Shown: in pieces, positions 5,968 to 14,002 of the stretch | Layout: each line of letters begins with the position of its first letter | Position numbering within the stretch: the stretch's first letter is position 1 | Origin: Caryophanales bacterium UBA2753 | GTDB taxonomy: Bacteria; Bacillota_I; Bacilli_A; RFN20; CAG-826 | NCBI GenBank assembly: GCA_002353275.1 | Contig: DEJH01000035.1 | Coordinates: forward strand, 1 to 30,512 | Direction: 5' to 3' | Length of the DNA: 30,512 bases | The notes under the pieces: model-generated | Seen by the model: only the letters and a program-made list of their open reading frames with translations | What the model was told of the DNA's origin: nothing | The model's database searches: none | Program-made: the position numbers and the translations under genes

Positions 5968-6504
5968 ATGATTGTTTTAGCTGGCGCTAGTGCGAGTGGT
6001 AAGACCGAAGTTGCTAAGGTTCTCGCTAAAAAATATGGCATCACCAAAATCGTCACCACGACTACCAGAGAAAAAAGAACTGGAGAGGTTAACGGTGTTG
6101 ATTATTTTTTCGTTACTAAAGATCAGTTCGAAAGAATGATTCTTGAAGATAAGTTTGTCGAATATACTTTGTATAATGGACAACTATATGGCTCCACTAA
6201 AGATCAAATCTCAAACGATAAATGCGTTGTTATTGATCCAGCGGGATTAAGAAGTTATCTCAATTTAAAAAATAAAGATATCGTTACCTTTTATTTGGAA
6301 GCAGATGAAATCACTAGACGTAATCGCATGGTGTCACGTGGAGATTCTCCAGAGAAAATTGAATCAAGAATTGTTAACGATAGAATTGCCTTTAAGAAAG
6401 AAAATCTCGTCAAGGTTGATTATGTGATTGACTCATCAAATAACAGAACTATCGACCAAGTCGCGGAAGATATCTATAACCACTACATAAATCACAAAAA
6501 ATAG
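5968..6504 (+). CDS. gmk: guanylate kinase
   Basis: Phosphorylates GMP (and dGMP) to GDP with ATP in the cytosol. It shows the P-loop GASASGKT right after a hydrophobic start (MIVLA), the GMP-binding segment TTTTREKRTGEVNGVDYFFV, and YNGQLYGSTKDQI, all in the usual order, with a lid region around RNRMVSRGDSPEKIESR. I place the start at 5968 because family members begin a few residues before the P-loop; this gives 178 residues, slightly short. In-frame ATG at 5929 and TTG at 5923 would add 13-15 residues. No start has a clear RBS. A terminator follows directly. Confidence 0.85.
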   Translation: MIVLAGASASGKTEVAKVLAKKYGITKIVTTTTREKRTGEVNGVDYFFVTKDQFERMILEDKFVEYTLYNGQLYGSTKDQISNDKCVVIDPAGLRSYLNLKNKDIVTFYLEADEITRRNRMVSRGDSPEKIESRIVNDRIAFKKENLVKVDYVIDSSNNRTIDQVAEDIYNHYINHKK

Positions 6505-6528
6505 ATATGACTTTGTCATATTCTTTTT
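6505..6528 (+). terminator. terminator after gmk
   Basis: Perfect hairpin ATATGAC-TTT-GTCATAT starting at the gmk stop codon, followed by TCTTTTT. Short but perfect stem, and the U-tract supports termination. Confidence 0.65.
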
Positions 6529-6534
6529 ATTAAG

Positions 6535-6594
6535 TTTTCTTAATATCAAAAAGTTAAGAAAATTTTTTATTTTTCTTAAGAGTATATATATAAT
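6535..6594 (+). promoter_or_regulatory. enolase promoter region with three TTTTCTTAA half-sites
   Basis: A TATAAT -10 at 6589-6594 lies about 33 nt before the eno ATG; no good -35 hexamer is seen. Upstream are three copies of the 9-mer TTTTCTTAA: 6535-6543 (plus), 6554-6562 (inverted) and 6571-6579 (plus). The last two form a perfect 9-bp inverted repeat with an 8-nt centre that covers the -35 region. Operator function is inference. Confidence 0.5.
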
Positions 6595-6627
6595 TAAAAA
6601 CGGACATTAAAAGGAGAAAAATACATA

Positions 6628-7926
6628 ATGGCTAAAATTGTTAAAGTTCATGGTCGTGAAGTTCTCGATAGCAGAGGAAATCCAACCGTTGAAGTCGAAG
6701 TCACTCTTGAAAATGGCGTCAAAGCTCGTGCGATCGTTCCTTCTGGAGCCTCCACTGGCGAAAATGAAGCCCTCGAACTCAGAGATGGTGACAAATCAAG
6801 ATATTTAGGAAAAGGAGTTCTTAAAGCAGTTAATAATGTTAACGAGAAAATTGCTCCAGCAGTTATCGGTCTTGAAGCTACTGATCAACTTCTTGTTGAT
6901 AGAACAATGCTCAAATTAGATGGCACTCCATTTAAGAAAAACTTAGGTGCTAATGCAGTTCTTGGAGTTTCCCTCGCTGTTGCTAGAGCCGCTGCTGAAA
7001 GCTTACATATGCCTTTATATCGTTATATTGGTGGAACCAATGGAAAAGTTATCCCAACCCCATGTATGAACGTTATTAATGGTGGCGCTCACGCACAAAG
7101 CTCAGTTGACTTCCAAGAATTCTTCATCATTCCAGCTGGCTTCCCATGCTTTAGAGAAGCATTAAGAGCTGGTACCGAAATCTTCCACACCTTACAAAAG
7201 GTTGTTAAAGAACACGGTTATGAAACTGGTGTTGGAGATGAAGGTGGATTCGCACCAAGCTGCAAACACGGAAATAAAGAACCACTCGCTTTAATTGCTG
7301 AAGCAGTTGAAAGAGCTGGTTACAAACTCGGTGAACAAATCTTCTTAGGAATGGATGTTGCTTCTTCAGAATTCTATGAAGGTAATGGCGTCTATAACTT
7401 AGTTAAATCTAAAGAAGGTAAGAAGACCACTGATCAAATGATCAAATACTTAGAAAGACTTGTTAAGGAATACCCAGCAATCGTTACCATCGAAGATGGT
7501 CTTGCTGAAAGTGACTGGGAAGGTTGGGCAAAGCTCACTAAGAGACTCGGTGATAAGATCCAACTCGTTGGTGATGACTTATTCGTTACTAACCCAGAAT
7601 TCGTTAGAAAAGGTATCGTTAATAACGTCGCCAATAGCGTCCTCATCAAAGTTAATCAAATCGGTACTTTAACTGAAACTCTTGACGCAATTAGACTTGC
7701 TCAATCTAATGGTTATACCTGCATGGTCTCTCATAGATCTGGTGAAACCGAAGATAGCACTATCGCTGATTTAGCGGTTGCAGTTAACGCTGGACAAATC
7801 AAAACTGGTTCTGCTAGTAGAACTGATAGAATGGCGAAATACAATCAATTATTAAGAATTGAAGAAGAACTCGGTGAAGATGCTGAATTCTTAGGTGTTA
7901 GAGCTTTCGCTAATCGCAAATTCTAA
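6628..7926 (+). CDS. eno: enolase (2-phosphoglycerate dehydratase)
   Basis: A 432-residue full-length enolase, converting 2-phosphoglycerate to phosphoenolpyruvate in glycolysis. Hallmarks in order: VHGREVLDSRGNPTVEVEV at the N-terminus, PSGASTGENEALELRDGD, the ligand segment GVGDEGGFAP, Mg-binding IEDGLAE and LVGDDLFVTNP, and the C-terminal MVSHRSGETED signature. The RBS AAAGGAG lies 9 nt before the ATG. The gene uses more C-ending codons than its neighbours, as highly expressed genes do. It stands alone between its own promoter and a terminator. Confidence 0.98.
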   Translation: MAKIVKVHGREVLDSRGNPTVEVEVTLENGVKARAIVPSGASTGENEALELRDGDKSRYLGKGVLKAVNNVNEKIAPAVIGLEATDQLLVDRTMLKLDGTPFKKNLGANAVLGVSLAVARAAAESLHMPLYRYIGGTNGKVIPTPCMNVINGGAHAQSSVDFQEFFIIPAGFPCFREALRAGTEIFHTLQKVVKEHGYETGVGDEGGFAPSCKHGNKEPLALIAEAVERAGYKLGEQIFLGMDVASSEFYEGNGVYNLVKSKEGKKTTDQMIKYLERLVKEYPAIVTIEDGLAESDWEGWAKLTKRLGDKIQLVGDDLFVTNPEFVRKGIVNNVANSVLIKVNQIGTLTETLDAIRLAQSNGYTCMVSHRSGETEDSTIADLAVAVNAGQIKTGSASRTDRMAKYNQLLRIEEELGEDAEFLGVRAFANRKF

Positions 7927-7944
7927 TTAGTTATTGAACAAAAT

Positions 7945-7982
7945 AAAAGATGTCTCCATATGCACTGAAGACATCTTTTTTT
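7945..7982. terminator. bidirectional terminator between eno and the convergent operon
   Basis: Stem AAAAGATGTCT (7945-7955) with AGACATCTTTT (7969-7979), 13-nt loop. T-rich on the plus side (TTTTTTT) and, read on minus, followed by TTTTATTTTG, so it can serve both eno and the minus-strand gene ending at 7993. Confidence 0.85.
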
Positions 7983-7992
7983 GTTTCACAAA

Positions 7993-8340
7993 TTATAAAT
8001 TGGAGATACCAAAATTCAAACTTGTTTTAAGCGCTCCTGTTAAATTAGGAAGCACGTTTGCAGCGGCAGGTCCTAACGCCAACAATTGTTTCATTGAAGG
8101 CAATGTCATTGTAATTGTGGATGGAACTCCACTAATCATGCCCTTTGCTTTTGCAGGAACTTCATCAAATCGGTCAACAATCATATTAAGAGCTTTTTCC
8201 ATCTCTTCATATGTAGCGGCATTTGGATTTCTTTCAAATACAGTTAAAAGTTTGACTCCTTCCTTAAATAAATCAACTAATGGCATGCTGTCAAGACTTG
8301 CAGATTCTTGAACTGGGCCAACTTCATCAAATAATCCCAT
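7993..8340 (-). CDS. small hypothetical protein paired with the zinc-ribbon protein
   Basis: 115 residues, no signal peptide or clear membrane segment. An acidic, helical N-terminal two thirds (with PLVDLFKEGVKLLTVFERNP) is followed by a Gly/Ala/Leu-rich C-terminus (KQLLALGPAAANVLPNLTGAL) that could be an amphipathic or membrane-associated helix. It starts 11 nt after the zinc-ribbon gene, with GGAGG before the ATG, so the two are co-transcribed and probably work together. No family recognised. Confidence 0.7.
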   Translation of the reverse strand: MGLFDEVGPVQESASLDSMPLVDLFKEGVKLLTVFERNPNAATYEEMEKALNMIVDRFDEVPAKAKGMISGVPSTITMTLPSMKQLLALGPAAANVLPNLTGALKTSLNFGISNL

Positions 8341-8351
8341 TGTTTTCCCTC

Positions 8352-9755
8352 CTATTTGATTGGTTTAGATTGATATGTAAAATTACCACGGAACTCTGTT
8401 CCGTTAATTATTACCCTAGGTTCACCTGACGGATTTCCTCCCAAAGAGGAACTAACAGCACAAATCGTGATTCCGCTTAGGCCGTTATTGTTATTACTAA
8501 CATTTTTGCCTTTATAAACATTGCCTGATCCAATATTTGAGTAAGTGTTATTTCCAACAAAAGTACTACCATTACTAAGGCCAAAGTTACAAACGGACTT
8601 ACCTTGTTTGCTTTCGCTTGTAATATATAAATTTCCATTATTTCCTTTGAAATGAATTGGGAATAATTCTTGGTTATATAAACTATCTTTATTATTACTG
8701 TAACAACCTTGAATAACAATTTCGTTTCTACCTTTACAGCAGTTCATGTTTGCAAGAACGTTTTCAATGTGTGCTTGAGAATATCCATACACTTCAATAT
8801 GAATTTCAGTTGGAGAAAGACCATACTGATTTAATGTATCGCTATCAATAGTGGCAGATGATTCATATTCATCATCTTCGTCATCTTCATAGTCGTCATC
8901 ATCTTCGTCATATTCTTCGTCATTGTCATCTTCGTCTTCATCAAAATTATCTTCATCCTCAAAATAATTTGGGTCTTCTGCTTGTTTTTGCCTAACTCTT
9001 TCAAGATATTCTTGATGACGTCTTTCTTCTTCCGCTTTTTGAGCCTGGACTTGAGCATTATATTCATCTAATTCAACTTTAAACGCTTTGTAAGCATCAA
9101 AAGCTTCCTCTGCTGCGCTAGCATCAAAGAAAGAAAGATTTTTGATTTCATCTTGTGATAATTGTCTATATAAGACAATCACATTTTCAATTTGGTCTCT
9201 ATACACAGTTACAAATTTCATTTTTGTCTCAAAGTCTTTCTTCATTAATAAAGAAAGCATGGTGACAATTGACATTTGCTTACCACTGACAACAACATTA
9301 TTTGCCTTATTAAATTGATTCATCAATGAAGTTGGATATCTACTAACACCGCCTTTAAGTGTTTCCGTATAATCCTTATTCATTTGTGCTAATTGTTCTA
9401 ACTCAGCTTTGGAAGATGGGTCTAAATATTGAATAGCTTTTTGATAGTTAGGCATTCTTGTAAAGTCGCGTCCAACCTTTGCCAATTTAGAAGCACTATT
9501 GACACATAAATCACATAAAAGCATAGCAAAAAATACTTGTCCGTTTTCGCAATCCATCTCAGCTGCTTCCTGTAATAACTCGATTGCTTGAGAATAACTA
9601 CTTGTCGCAATGAGTTGAAACGCTCTTTTAATACGACTATTAATTTCATCTCGAATTGGGAATTCATAGTGACAATAATCACAAGTACCGGTCTTACCAC
9701 CTAAATACCTTAAAGTTGCGCCACAGTTAGGGCACGAAATACTGATTGCTCTCAT
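8352..9755 (-). CDS. zinc-ribbon protein with acidic linker and beta-rich C-terminus
   Basis: 467 residues. An N-terminal zinc ribbon (CPNC...CDYC, Cys at about residues 8, 11, 26, 29) is followed by helical repeats resembling TPR (about 45-110), a further helical region to about 265, an almost purely Asp/Glu/Tyr linker (about 265-300), and a C-terminal Asn/Gly/Ser-rich beta domain (about 310-467) with four further Cys. No signal peptide, so probably cytosolic. The layout is like other uncharacterised zinc-ribbon/TPR proteins of Firmicutes, but the C-terminal domain is not recognised. RBS AAAGGA; promoter candidate at 9781-9809. First gene of a two-gene operon. Confidence 0.75.
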   Translation of the reverse strand: MRAISISCPNCGATLRYLGGKTGTCDYCHYEFPIRDEINSRIKRAFQLIATSSYSQAIELLQEAAEMDCENGQVFFAMLLCDLCVNSASKLAKVGRDFTRMPNYQKAIQYLDPSSKAELEQLAQMNKDYTETLKGGVSRYPTSLMNQFNKANNVVVSGKQMSIVTMLSLLMKKDFETKMKFVTVYRDQIENVIVLYRQLSQDEIKNLSFFDASAAEEAFDAYKAFKVELDEYNAQVQAQKAEEERRHQEYLERVRQKQAEDPNYFEDEDNFDEDEDDNDEEYDEDDDDYEDDEDDEYESSATIDSDTLNQYGLSPTEIHIEVYGYSQAHIENVLANMNCCKGRNEIVIQGCYSNNKDSLYNQELFPIHFKGNNGNLYITSESKQGKSVCNFGLSNGSTFVGNNTYSNIGSGNVYKGKNVSNNNNGLSGITICAVSSSLGGNPSGEPRVIINGTEFRGNFTYQSKPIK

Positions 9756-9780
9756 AAAAATATCCTTTTATAAAATAATT

Positions 9781-9809
9781 GTAATATATATTTTATATAT
9801 ATCAATCAA
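9781..9809 (-). promoter_or_regulatory. putative promoter of the zinc-ribbon operon
   Basis: Minus strand TTGATT (9809-9804), 17-nt spacer, TATTAC (9786-9781), 26 nt before the ATG. The region is a TA-rich low-complexity tract, so the exact -10 is uncertain. Confidence 0.4.
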
Positions 9810-9810
9810 T

Positions 9811-9838
9811 AAAAGAAAAATCCTGCTAAGCAGGATTT
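9811..9838 (-). terminator. terminator of the CorC/HlyC-like operon
   Basis: Perfect 9-bp stem AAATCCTGC / GCAGGATTT with a 3-nt loop, followed on minus by TTCTTTTATT. It lies 20 nt after the stop of the gene at 9858. Confidence 0.85.
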
Positions 9839-9857
9839 ATTTATTCATCAGGTTTTT

Positions 9858-11138
9858 TTATTCATCTGTTCCGTTATATTTGGTGTCTACGACTTTGATT
9901 TTTTCCACTACCGTTTCATCAGCGGACAGCACTTCAATTTCATATCGACCGTTATCGAATGTGAATTTATCACCAATAACCGCAAAGCGATTCAAGATTT
10001 CTTGGCAGAACCCAGCAACAGTTTCGTAATCGGTTTCAAATTCGCCTTCATATTCAATCAATTCGAAGAAGTCTTCGATATTCATCGTTCCATCAATGAT
10101 ATATGTGCCATTACCGTTATCGATATATTCTGGTTCATCTTCATCAGTTTCATCAAAGATATCACCAACGATTTCTTCTAAGATATCTTCCATGGTGATA
10201 ATTCCTTCAACTCCACCATATTCATCCATCACAACAGCGATATGGATTTTGCTTGATTTAAATTCTTCTAATAAATCAAGAAGTTGCTTATTTCTTGGAA
10301 TGACAAGTGGCTTATAACATAAAGAGAGGATGTTAATATTTTCTTCTTTTTTAAATACCGCGCGAGCGAGTTCTTTAATTGGAAGAATACCAACGATATT
10401 ATCAATCGTATCTTCATATACTGGGATACGTGAATGTTTAAAAATTTCTCCTTCTTTGATGATTTCAAAAATATCATCATCTTTATTGATTGCAAATACA
10501 TCGACACGCGGAGTCATGATTTCATGGGCTTCAATGTCGCTTAGATCAATCGCCCCACGGATGAATTCCGCTTCATCTTCGTCATATTCTTTATTTTCTT
10601 CAAGCTCATCCACCATTTCATCAAGAACATCTTCATCAATCTTTTCTTCTTCAATAGCTTTCTTTTTGAAGAGTTTACTAATTAAGATGAAGAGTTTTGA
10701 AATCGGCCATACAAAAATGAAGAAAAGATATTTAAAGAATGTCATTGGATAGACATAGATTTTAGATAATGAATATGAATATCGTTTAGAGAAAGCTTTT
10801 GGGGTAAATTCTGCAAAAATGATAATAAATACAGTAAAGATAATTGTGGAAACTATATTAGGCCAATCTTGATTAATGGAATTTGACCAATAAATACCAA
10901 TTAAAGCGACAATAGAACCCGCAAAAATGTTAACGAGATTATTTCCAAACAAAATTGATGAGATCGAAAATTCATAATCGTTAGCGAATTTATACGCTCT
11001 AAGAGCGGTTTTATTGCCTTTATTCGCTTCATCTAATAATTTGTCACGATTAACGACACTATAAACCATGTCAGCGCTACTAAAGAAGGCTGAGAAAAGA
11101 GAACACACCGCAATAATCAACCAATAATAATAAGGCAT
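9858..11138 (-). CDS. hemolysin C/CorC family membrane protein (CNNM-CBS-CorC_HlyC)
   Basis: 426 residues with three domains. An N-terminal CNNM/DUF21 membrane domain (about 1-190; several helices, with GNNLVNIFAGSIVALIG and FAEFTPKAFSKRYS) is followed by a CBS pair (about 205-335, with IMTPRVDVFAI, SRIPVYEDTIDNIVGIL, and VVMDEYGGVEGIITMEDILEEIVGDI) and a C-terminal CorC_HlyC domain (about 345-420). Such proteins are linked to Mg2+ efflux or tolerance; substrate cannot be read from sequence. It starts on the last base of the upstream paralogue's stop (TAATG), so translation is coupled. Confidence 0.9.
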   Translation of the reverse strand: MPYYYWLIIAVCSLFSAFFSSADMVYSVVNRDKLLDEANKGNKTALRAYKFANDYEFSISSILFGNNLVNIFAGSIVALIGIYWSNSINQDWPNIVSTIIFTVFIIIFAEFTPKAFSKRYSYSLSKIYVYPMTFFKYLFFIFVWPISKLFILISKLFKKKAIEEEKIDEDVLDEMVDELEENKEYDEDEAEFIRGAIDLSDIEAHEIMTPRVDVFAINKDDDIFEIIKEGEIFKHSRIPVYEDTIDNIVGILPIKELARAVFKKEENINILSLCYKPLVIPRNKQLLDLLEEFKSSKIHIAVVMDEYGGVEGIITMEDILEEIVGDIFDETDEDEPEYIDNGNGTYIIDGTMNIEDFFELIEYEGEFETDYETVAGFCQEILNRFAVIGDKFTFDNGRYEIEVLSADETVVEKIKVVDTKYNGTDE

Positions 11139-12166
11139 TATGCTTTCTTCTTTCTGTGACTCACTGGTTCAGCGATATCACTTACGATTTCTTCTAAGAT
11201 ATCTTCCATGGTCACCATACCAATGATTTTTTTATGATTATCTCTAACTAAGGCTATGTGGGTGCGGTGTTTCCTAAAGCCATAGAAAAGATCATCAATC
11301 ATAATTTGATTAGTGACGAAATATGGTTTTTGTAAGATCGAACGAATATTTAAATGAGGATCTTTCTCATATTCTTCAAAATAAATTTTTATGAGTAAAA
11401 CTCCAATCATGTTGTCAAAAACTTTGTCATAGATTGGAATACGTGAATAATTAGTGGTTAAGATGAGTTCTTGGAGCTTCTGATGATTTAAATCTTTAAT
11501 GTTTAAAGCAAAAATCTTATCTCTTGGAGTTAAAACATCTTTTACTGATGTATCTAAAAATTCCATTGTGGATTGAATGATTTCAGCTTGATCTTCATCA
11601 AGAGTGTCGTTTTCTGCCGCTTTATCAATTTCATTTTCTAAATCATCTTCAGTAAAGGTTTCTTCTCCTTTAACGTGGAAGATTTTTTCAAATAATTTCA
11701 CTCCGCCTTCAAACAAAATTGAGATTGGGAAAAAGATGATCATCAAAACATATGTTGGGAAAGTGAAAATTAAAGATAAAGTATCTGGAATGGCTCTAGC
11801 AATCGTTTTAGGAAGAGTGTCCCCCACCAAATAAACGATAAAAGTCATAATCACAGATGAAATGATTGATATCGTATATTCCGCGAGTCCAGTAGACTTA
11901 AAATAAGACAAAAAAATCATTGTTGAAATTGAGCTTATCGCAATTGCAACAATATTATTTCCGATAAGAACCACCGTTAAAGCGCGGTCATATTTATCTA
12001 ATATTTTTAATAATGTTTTAGCGAGTAAACTTCCTTCATCTGCTTTAACTTGCATCTTAAATTTGTTACAGCAAGCAAATGCGGTTTCCGCACCAGCAAA
12101 GAAGAAATGCAAAAGAAGTAAGATAACAATTATGATCCACAATATACTAGTACTGGGGTCACTCAT
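11138..12166 (-). CDS. CNNM-CBS membrane protein lacking the CorC_HlyC domain
   Basis: 342 residues, paralogous to the next gene. CNNM membrane domain with GNNIVAIAISSISTMIFL and VGDTLPKTIARA (about 1-185), CBS pair with VLTPRDKIFAL, SRIPIYDKVFDNMIGVLLIK, and KIIGMVTMEDILEEIVSDI (about 210-332), then only a short basic tail (HRKKKA). The C-terminal CorC_HlyC domain of its partner is absent, with no sign of frameshift. The TAATG junction suggests the two proteins are made together and may form a heteromeric ion-handling complex; that is inference. Confidence 0.88.
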   Translation of the reverse strand: MSDPSTSILWIIIVILLLLHFFFAGAETAFACCNKFKMQVKADEGSLLAKTLLKILDKYDRALTVVLIGNNIVAIAISSISTMIFLSYFKSTGLAEYTISIISSVIMTFIVYLVGDTLPKTIARAIPDTLSLIFTFPTYVLMIIFFPISILFEGGVKLFEKIFHVKGEETFTEDDLENEIDKAAENDTLDEDQAEIIQSTMEFLDTSVKDVLTPRDKIFALNIKDLNHQKLQELILTTNYSRIPIYDKVFDNMIGVLLIKIYFEEYEKDPHLNIRSILQKPYFVTNQIMIDDLFYGFRKHRTHIALVRDNHKKIIGMVTMEDILEEIVSDIAEPVSHRKKKA

Positions 12167-12203
12167 TAATTAACCACTTCCTTTCGTTAGATTTCGAAAA
12201 ACA

Positions 12204-12234
12204 ATTATATCATAAATGAATAATTATTTATGAT
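12204..12234 (-). promoter_or_regulatory. promoter with inverted repeat upstream of the CorC-like pair
   Basis: Minus-strand TATAAT (12209-12204) lies 38 nt before the ATG at 12166. Directly upstream is a 9-bp inverted repeat ATCATAAAT-N8-ATTTATGAT (12209-12234), where the spacer and -35 box would be. No consensus -35 is visible. Position suggests an operator for a dimeric regulator; the AT-rich composition makes chance possible. Confidence 0.45.
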
Positions 12235-12259
12235 GTAATTTAATATATACATATGTATA

Positions 12260-12289
12260 TAAAAAGCCGATTCGTTAAGAATCAGCTTT
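12260..12289 (-). terminator. terminator of the membrane protein gene at 12295
   Basis: Minus-strand hairpin AAAGCTGATTC-TTAAC-GAATCGGCTTT (one T-G pair) followed by TTATAT, 6 nt beyond the stop codon. Confidence 0.8.
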
Positions 12290-12294
12290 AATTA

Positions 12295-13872
12295 TTAATC
12301 TTCGTCTTTCTCTTCCTTTTTCCCACTAGCGAGTTCACTTTTAAGTTCTTTTACCCAATTTACTTTACCAATTTCACCTTGTTCAAGACGGTCTTTATCC
12401 ATCACATCTTGAATGAGCTCTTTACATCTTCTGATTGATAAAGGTGATCTAACTTTGAAACAAAGAGGAATATCGATATACATCTCTTTATTAGATGCAT
12501 CTTGAATTGGAAGAGTGCTATTAGCATAATCTCTTGGATTAAGAGCGAAATATAATTTTAATGATTTTCCCGCAACAGTAATTCTCACATACATCTTTTT
12601 ATGTAAACGGAAGGTATCACCGACTGCAGAAATTCGACTTTTAACACCATAAGAGAGGATTTCATTTTTGATTTCGTTATATAAATCATGAACTTCTTTA
12701 TCAGATTGAAGTAATCTCTCAGCAAAAGTTAATCTTTCATATTTCTTTTCTTCAATAACTTCATTAACTGGTTCAACCACTTCTTTTTTCACAAATAGAG
12801 GAGCTTTTTCAGGTTTAACTTCTTCTTTTGCCTCTTCTTTTTTAGGAGTTTCAACTTTCTTCTCTACCACTCCTTCTTCTGGAGAAGCAGTATTAATTCC
12901 TCCGTTAAAATATTGAACGACAAGAGGGCCACCGAAAGTTGCGCCAGTAACGGCCTGATTACCTGGATTATTTCTCGCCATTTCATCTCTAACGATATCT
13001 CTAACTACTTCTTTTAATAACGCGGCTAAAGAATCTTTATTCATATTTTGAAGATCGACTTGTTCTTCCTTTGGCTCTTCTTCAACTTTTGCTTCTGGAA
13101 GAGGTTCTTCTTCGATTTCTGGTTCATCAGCTTCTTCAATCATCGACACTTCATCAGCTTCAGGAATTGGTTCAGGTTCACTTTCTTCAATATTAGCGAC
13201 TTCAGGAGCAGGAATTTCTGCCGCTTCTTCAACCGCTTCAACATCACCAGCTTCTTCAGCGACGGTTGGTTCAGCCTCTTCAACTTCGACCACTTCGCTT
13301 TCTTTTCCTTGTTCTAAGAAATAAGTGACCGCAAAAACATTAGATGCCACTAATCCAACAAAAGAAAGAGCGCCACAGATGATTGTGAAATAAACCATAA
13401 CAATTAAACCAGAAGCAACAGGAACGAGTTCTGATGCTCTTTTAATATATTGGGCATTTAAATATCCACCAGTGGAAACGACTAATAAAGAAATGAAAGA
13501 AACAAGAATATATGGAGTAGCAAAAAGAATATAACGTGGGTGTTTCTTGTTGATTAAGAAAATAATCATAAACACTAGCCAAGTAAATAAAACCGCAGTT
13601 AATACGAGTAATAAAGCCGCGATGGTTAATGGGCCACTTTCAGAAAGAAGTCCTTCCATTTGATAAGTTGCTCGAGCTTGTGAATCAAATAAAGAGACAA
13701 AAGCTTGTGAGAAATTAGTGAATAATTTACCAATATCTTGTTCCGAGGCACCAAATGTATTGTTACTTGTGGTTGGAAGTAATAAGAAAAGAGCAATAAA
13801 AGCAACTGCAAAAATAGCAGTACAAATCAAAGACACAAATAAAGCTCGTTTTAAAACTGTTTCTTTTTTCAT
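12295..13872 (-). CDS. membrane protein with acidic linker and conserved-looking C-terminal domain
   Basis: 525 residues. Four hydrophobic segments in the first 195 residues (about 10-33, 78-105, 114-138, 150-190) form a membrane domain. A Glu/Pro/Val/Ala-rich linker (about 195-275), low in complexity, follows, then a helix (NKDSLAALLKEVVRDIVRDE), a second Lys/Glu-rich linker, and a folded C-terminal domain (about 385-515) with YERLTFAERLLQSDKEVHDLY and LKLYFALNPRDYANS. The C-terminal domain should be cytosolic. No known family is recognised. Own promoter and terminator, so monocistronic. Confidence 0.75.
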   Translation of the reverse strand: MKKETVLKRALFVSLICTAIFAVAFIALFLLLPTTSNNTFGASEQDIGKLFTNFSQAFVSLFDSQARATYQMEGLLSESGPLTIAALLLVLTAVLFTWLVFMIIFLINKKHPRYILFATPYILVSFISLLVVSTGGYLNAQYIKRASELVPVASGLIVMVYFTIICGALSFVGLVASNVFAVTYFLEQGKESEVVEVEEAEPTVAEEAGDVEAVEEAAEIPAPEVANIEESEPEPIPEADEVSMIEEADEPEIEEEPLPEAKVEEEPKEEQVDLQNMNKDSLAALLKEVVRDIVRDEMARNNPGNQAVTGATFGGPLVVQYFNGGINTASPEEGVVEKKVETPKKEEAKEEVKPEKAPLFVKKEVVEPVNEVIEEKKYERLTFAERLLQSDKEVHDLYNEIKNEILSYGVKSRISAVGDTFRLHKKMYVRITVAGKSLKLYFALNPRDYANSTLPIQDASNKEMYIDIPLCFKVRSPLSIRRCKELIQDVMDKDRLEQGEIGKVNWVKELKSELASGKKEEKDED

Positions 13873-13895
13873 TAGAGAAGTCCTCCAGTAGAGAT

Positions 13896-13924
13896 AATTT
13901 ATAATTAATCGCGCGCATAATCAA
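13896..13924 (-). promoter_or_regulatory. putative promoter of the membrane protein gene
   Basis: Minus strand TTGATT (13924-13919), 17-nt spacer containing GCGCGCG, then TAAATT (13901-13896). A strong RBS GGAGGA follows upstream of the ATG at 13872. Confidence 0.4.
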
Positions 13925-13976
13925 GCGAAAAGTATGGCAAATATCTTTTATTTACTAGCAAAAACCGACTATTTTA

Positions 13977-14001
13977 CAAAAAAACAAGCATTTCTGCCTG
14001 T
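13977..14001 (-). terminator. terminator of the epimerase/ferredoxin operon
   Basis: Minus strand ACAGGCA-GAAA-TGCTTGT (7-bp stem, one G-T pair) followed by seven T, immediately after the stop codon at 14003. Confidence 0.85.
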
Positions 14002-14002
14002 C

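Noticed and set aside
8477..9067. Other-frame ORFs inside the acidic-linker gene
   Set aside because: They are shadows produced by GAT/GAA-rich codons of the main frame, with Met/Lys-rich nonsense composition and no RBS.
13048..13317. Phe-rich plus-strand ORF opposite the Glu-rich linker
   Set aside because: Low-complexity antisense of GAA/GAG codons; no RBS and no sensible protein.
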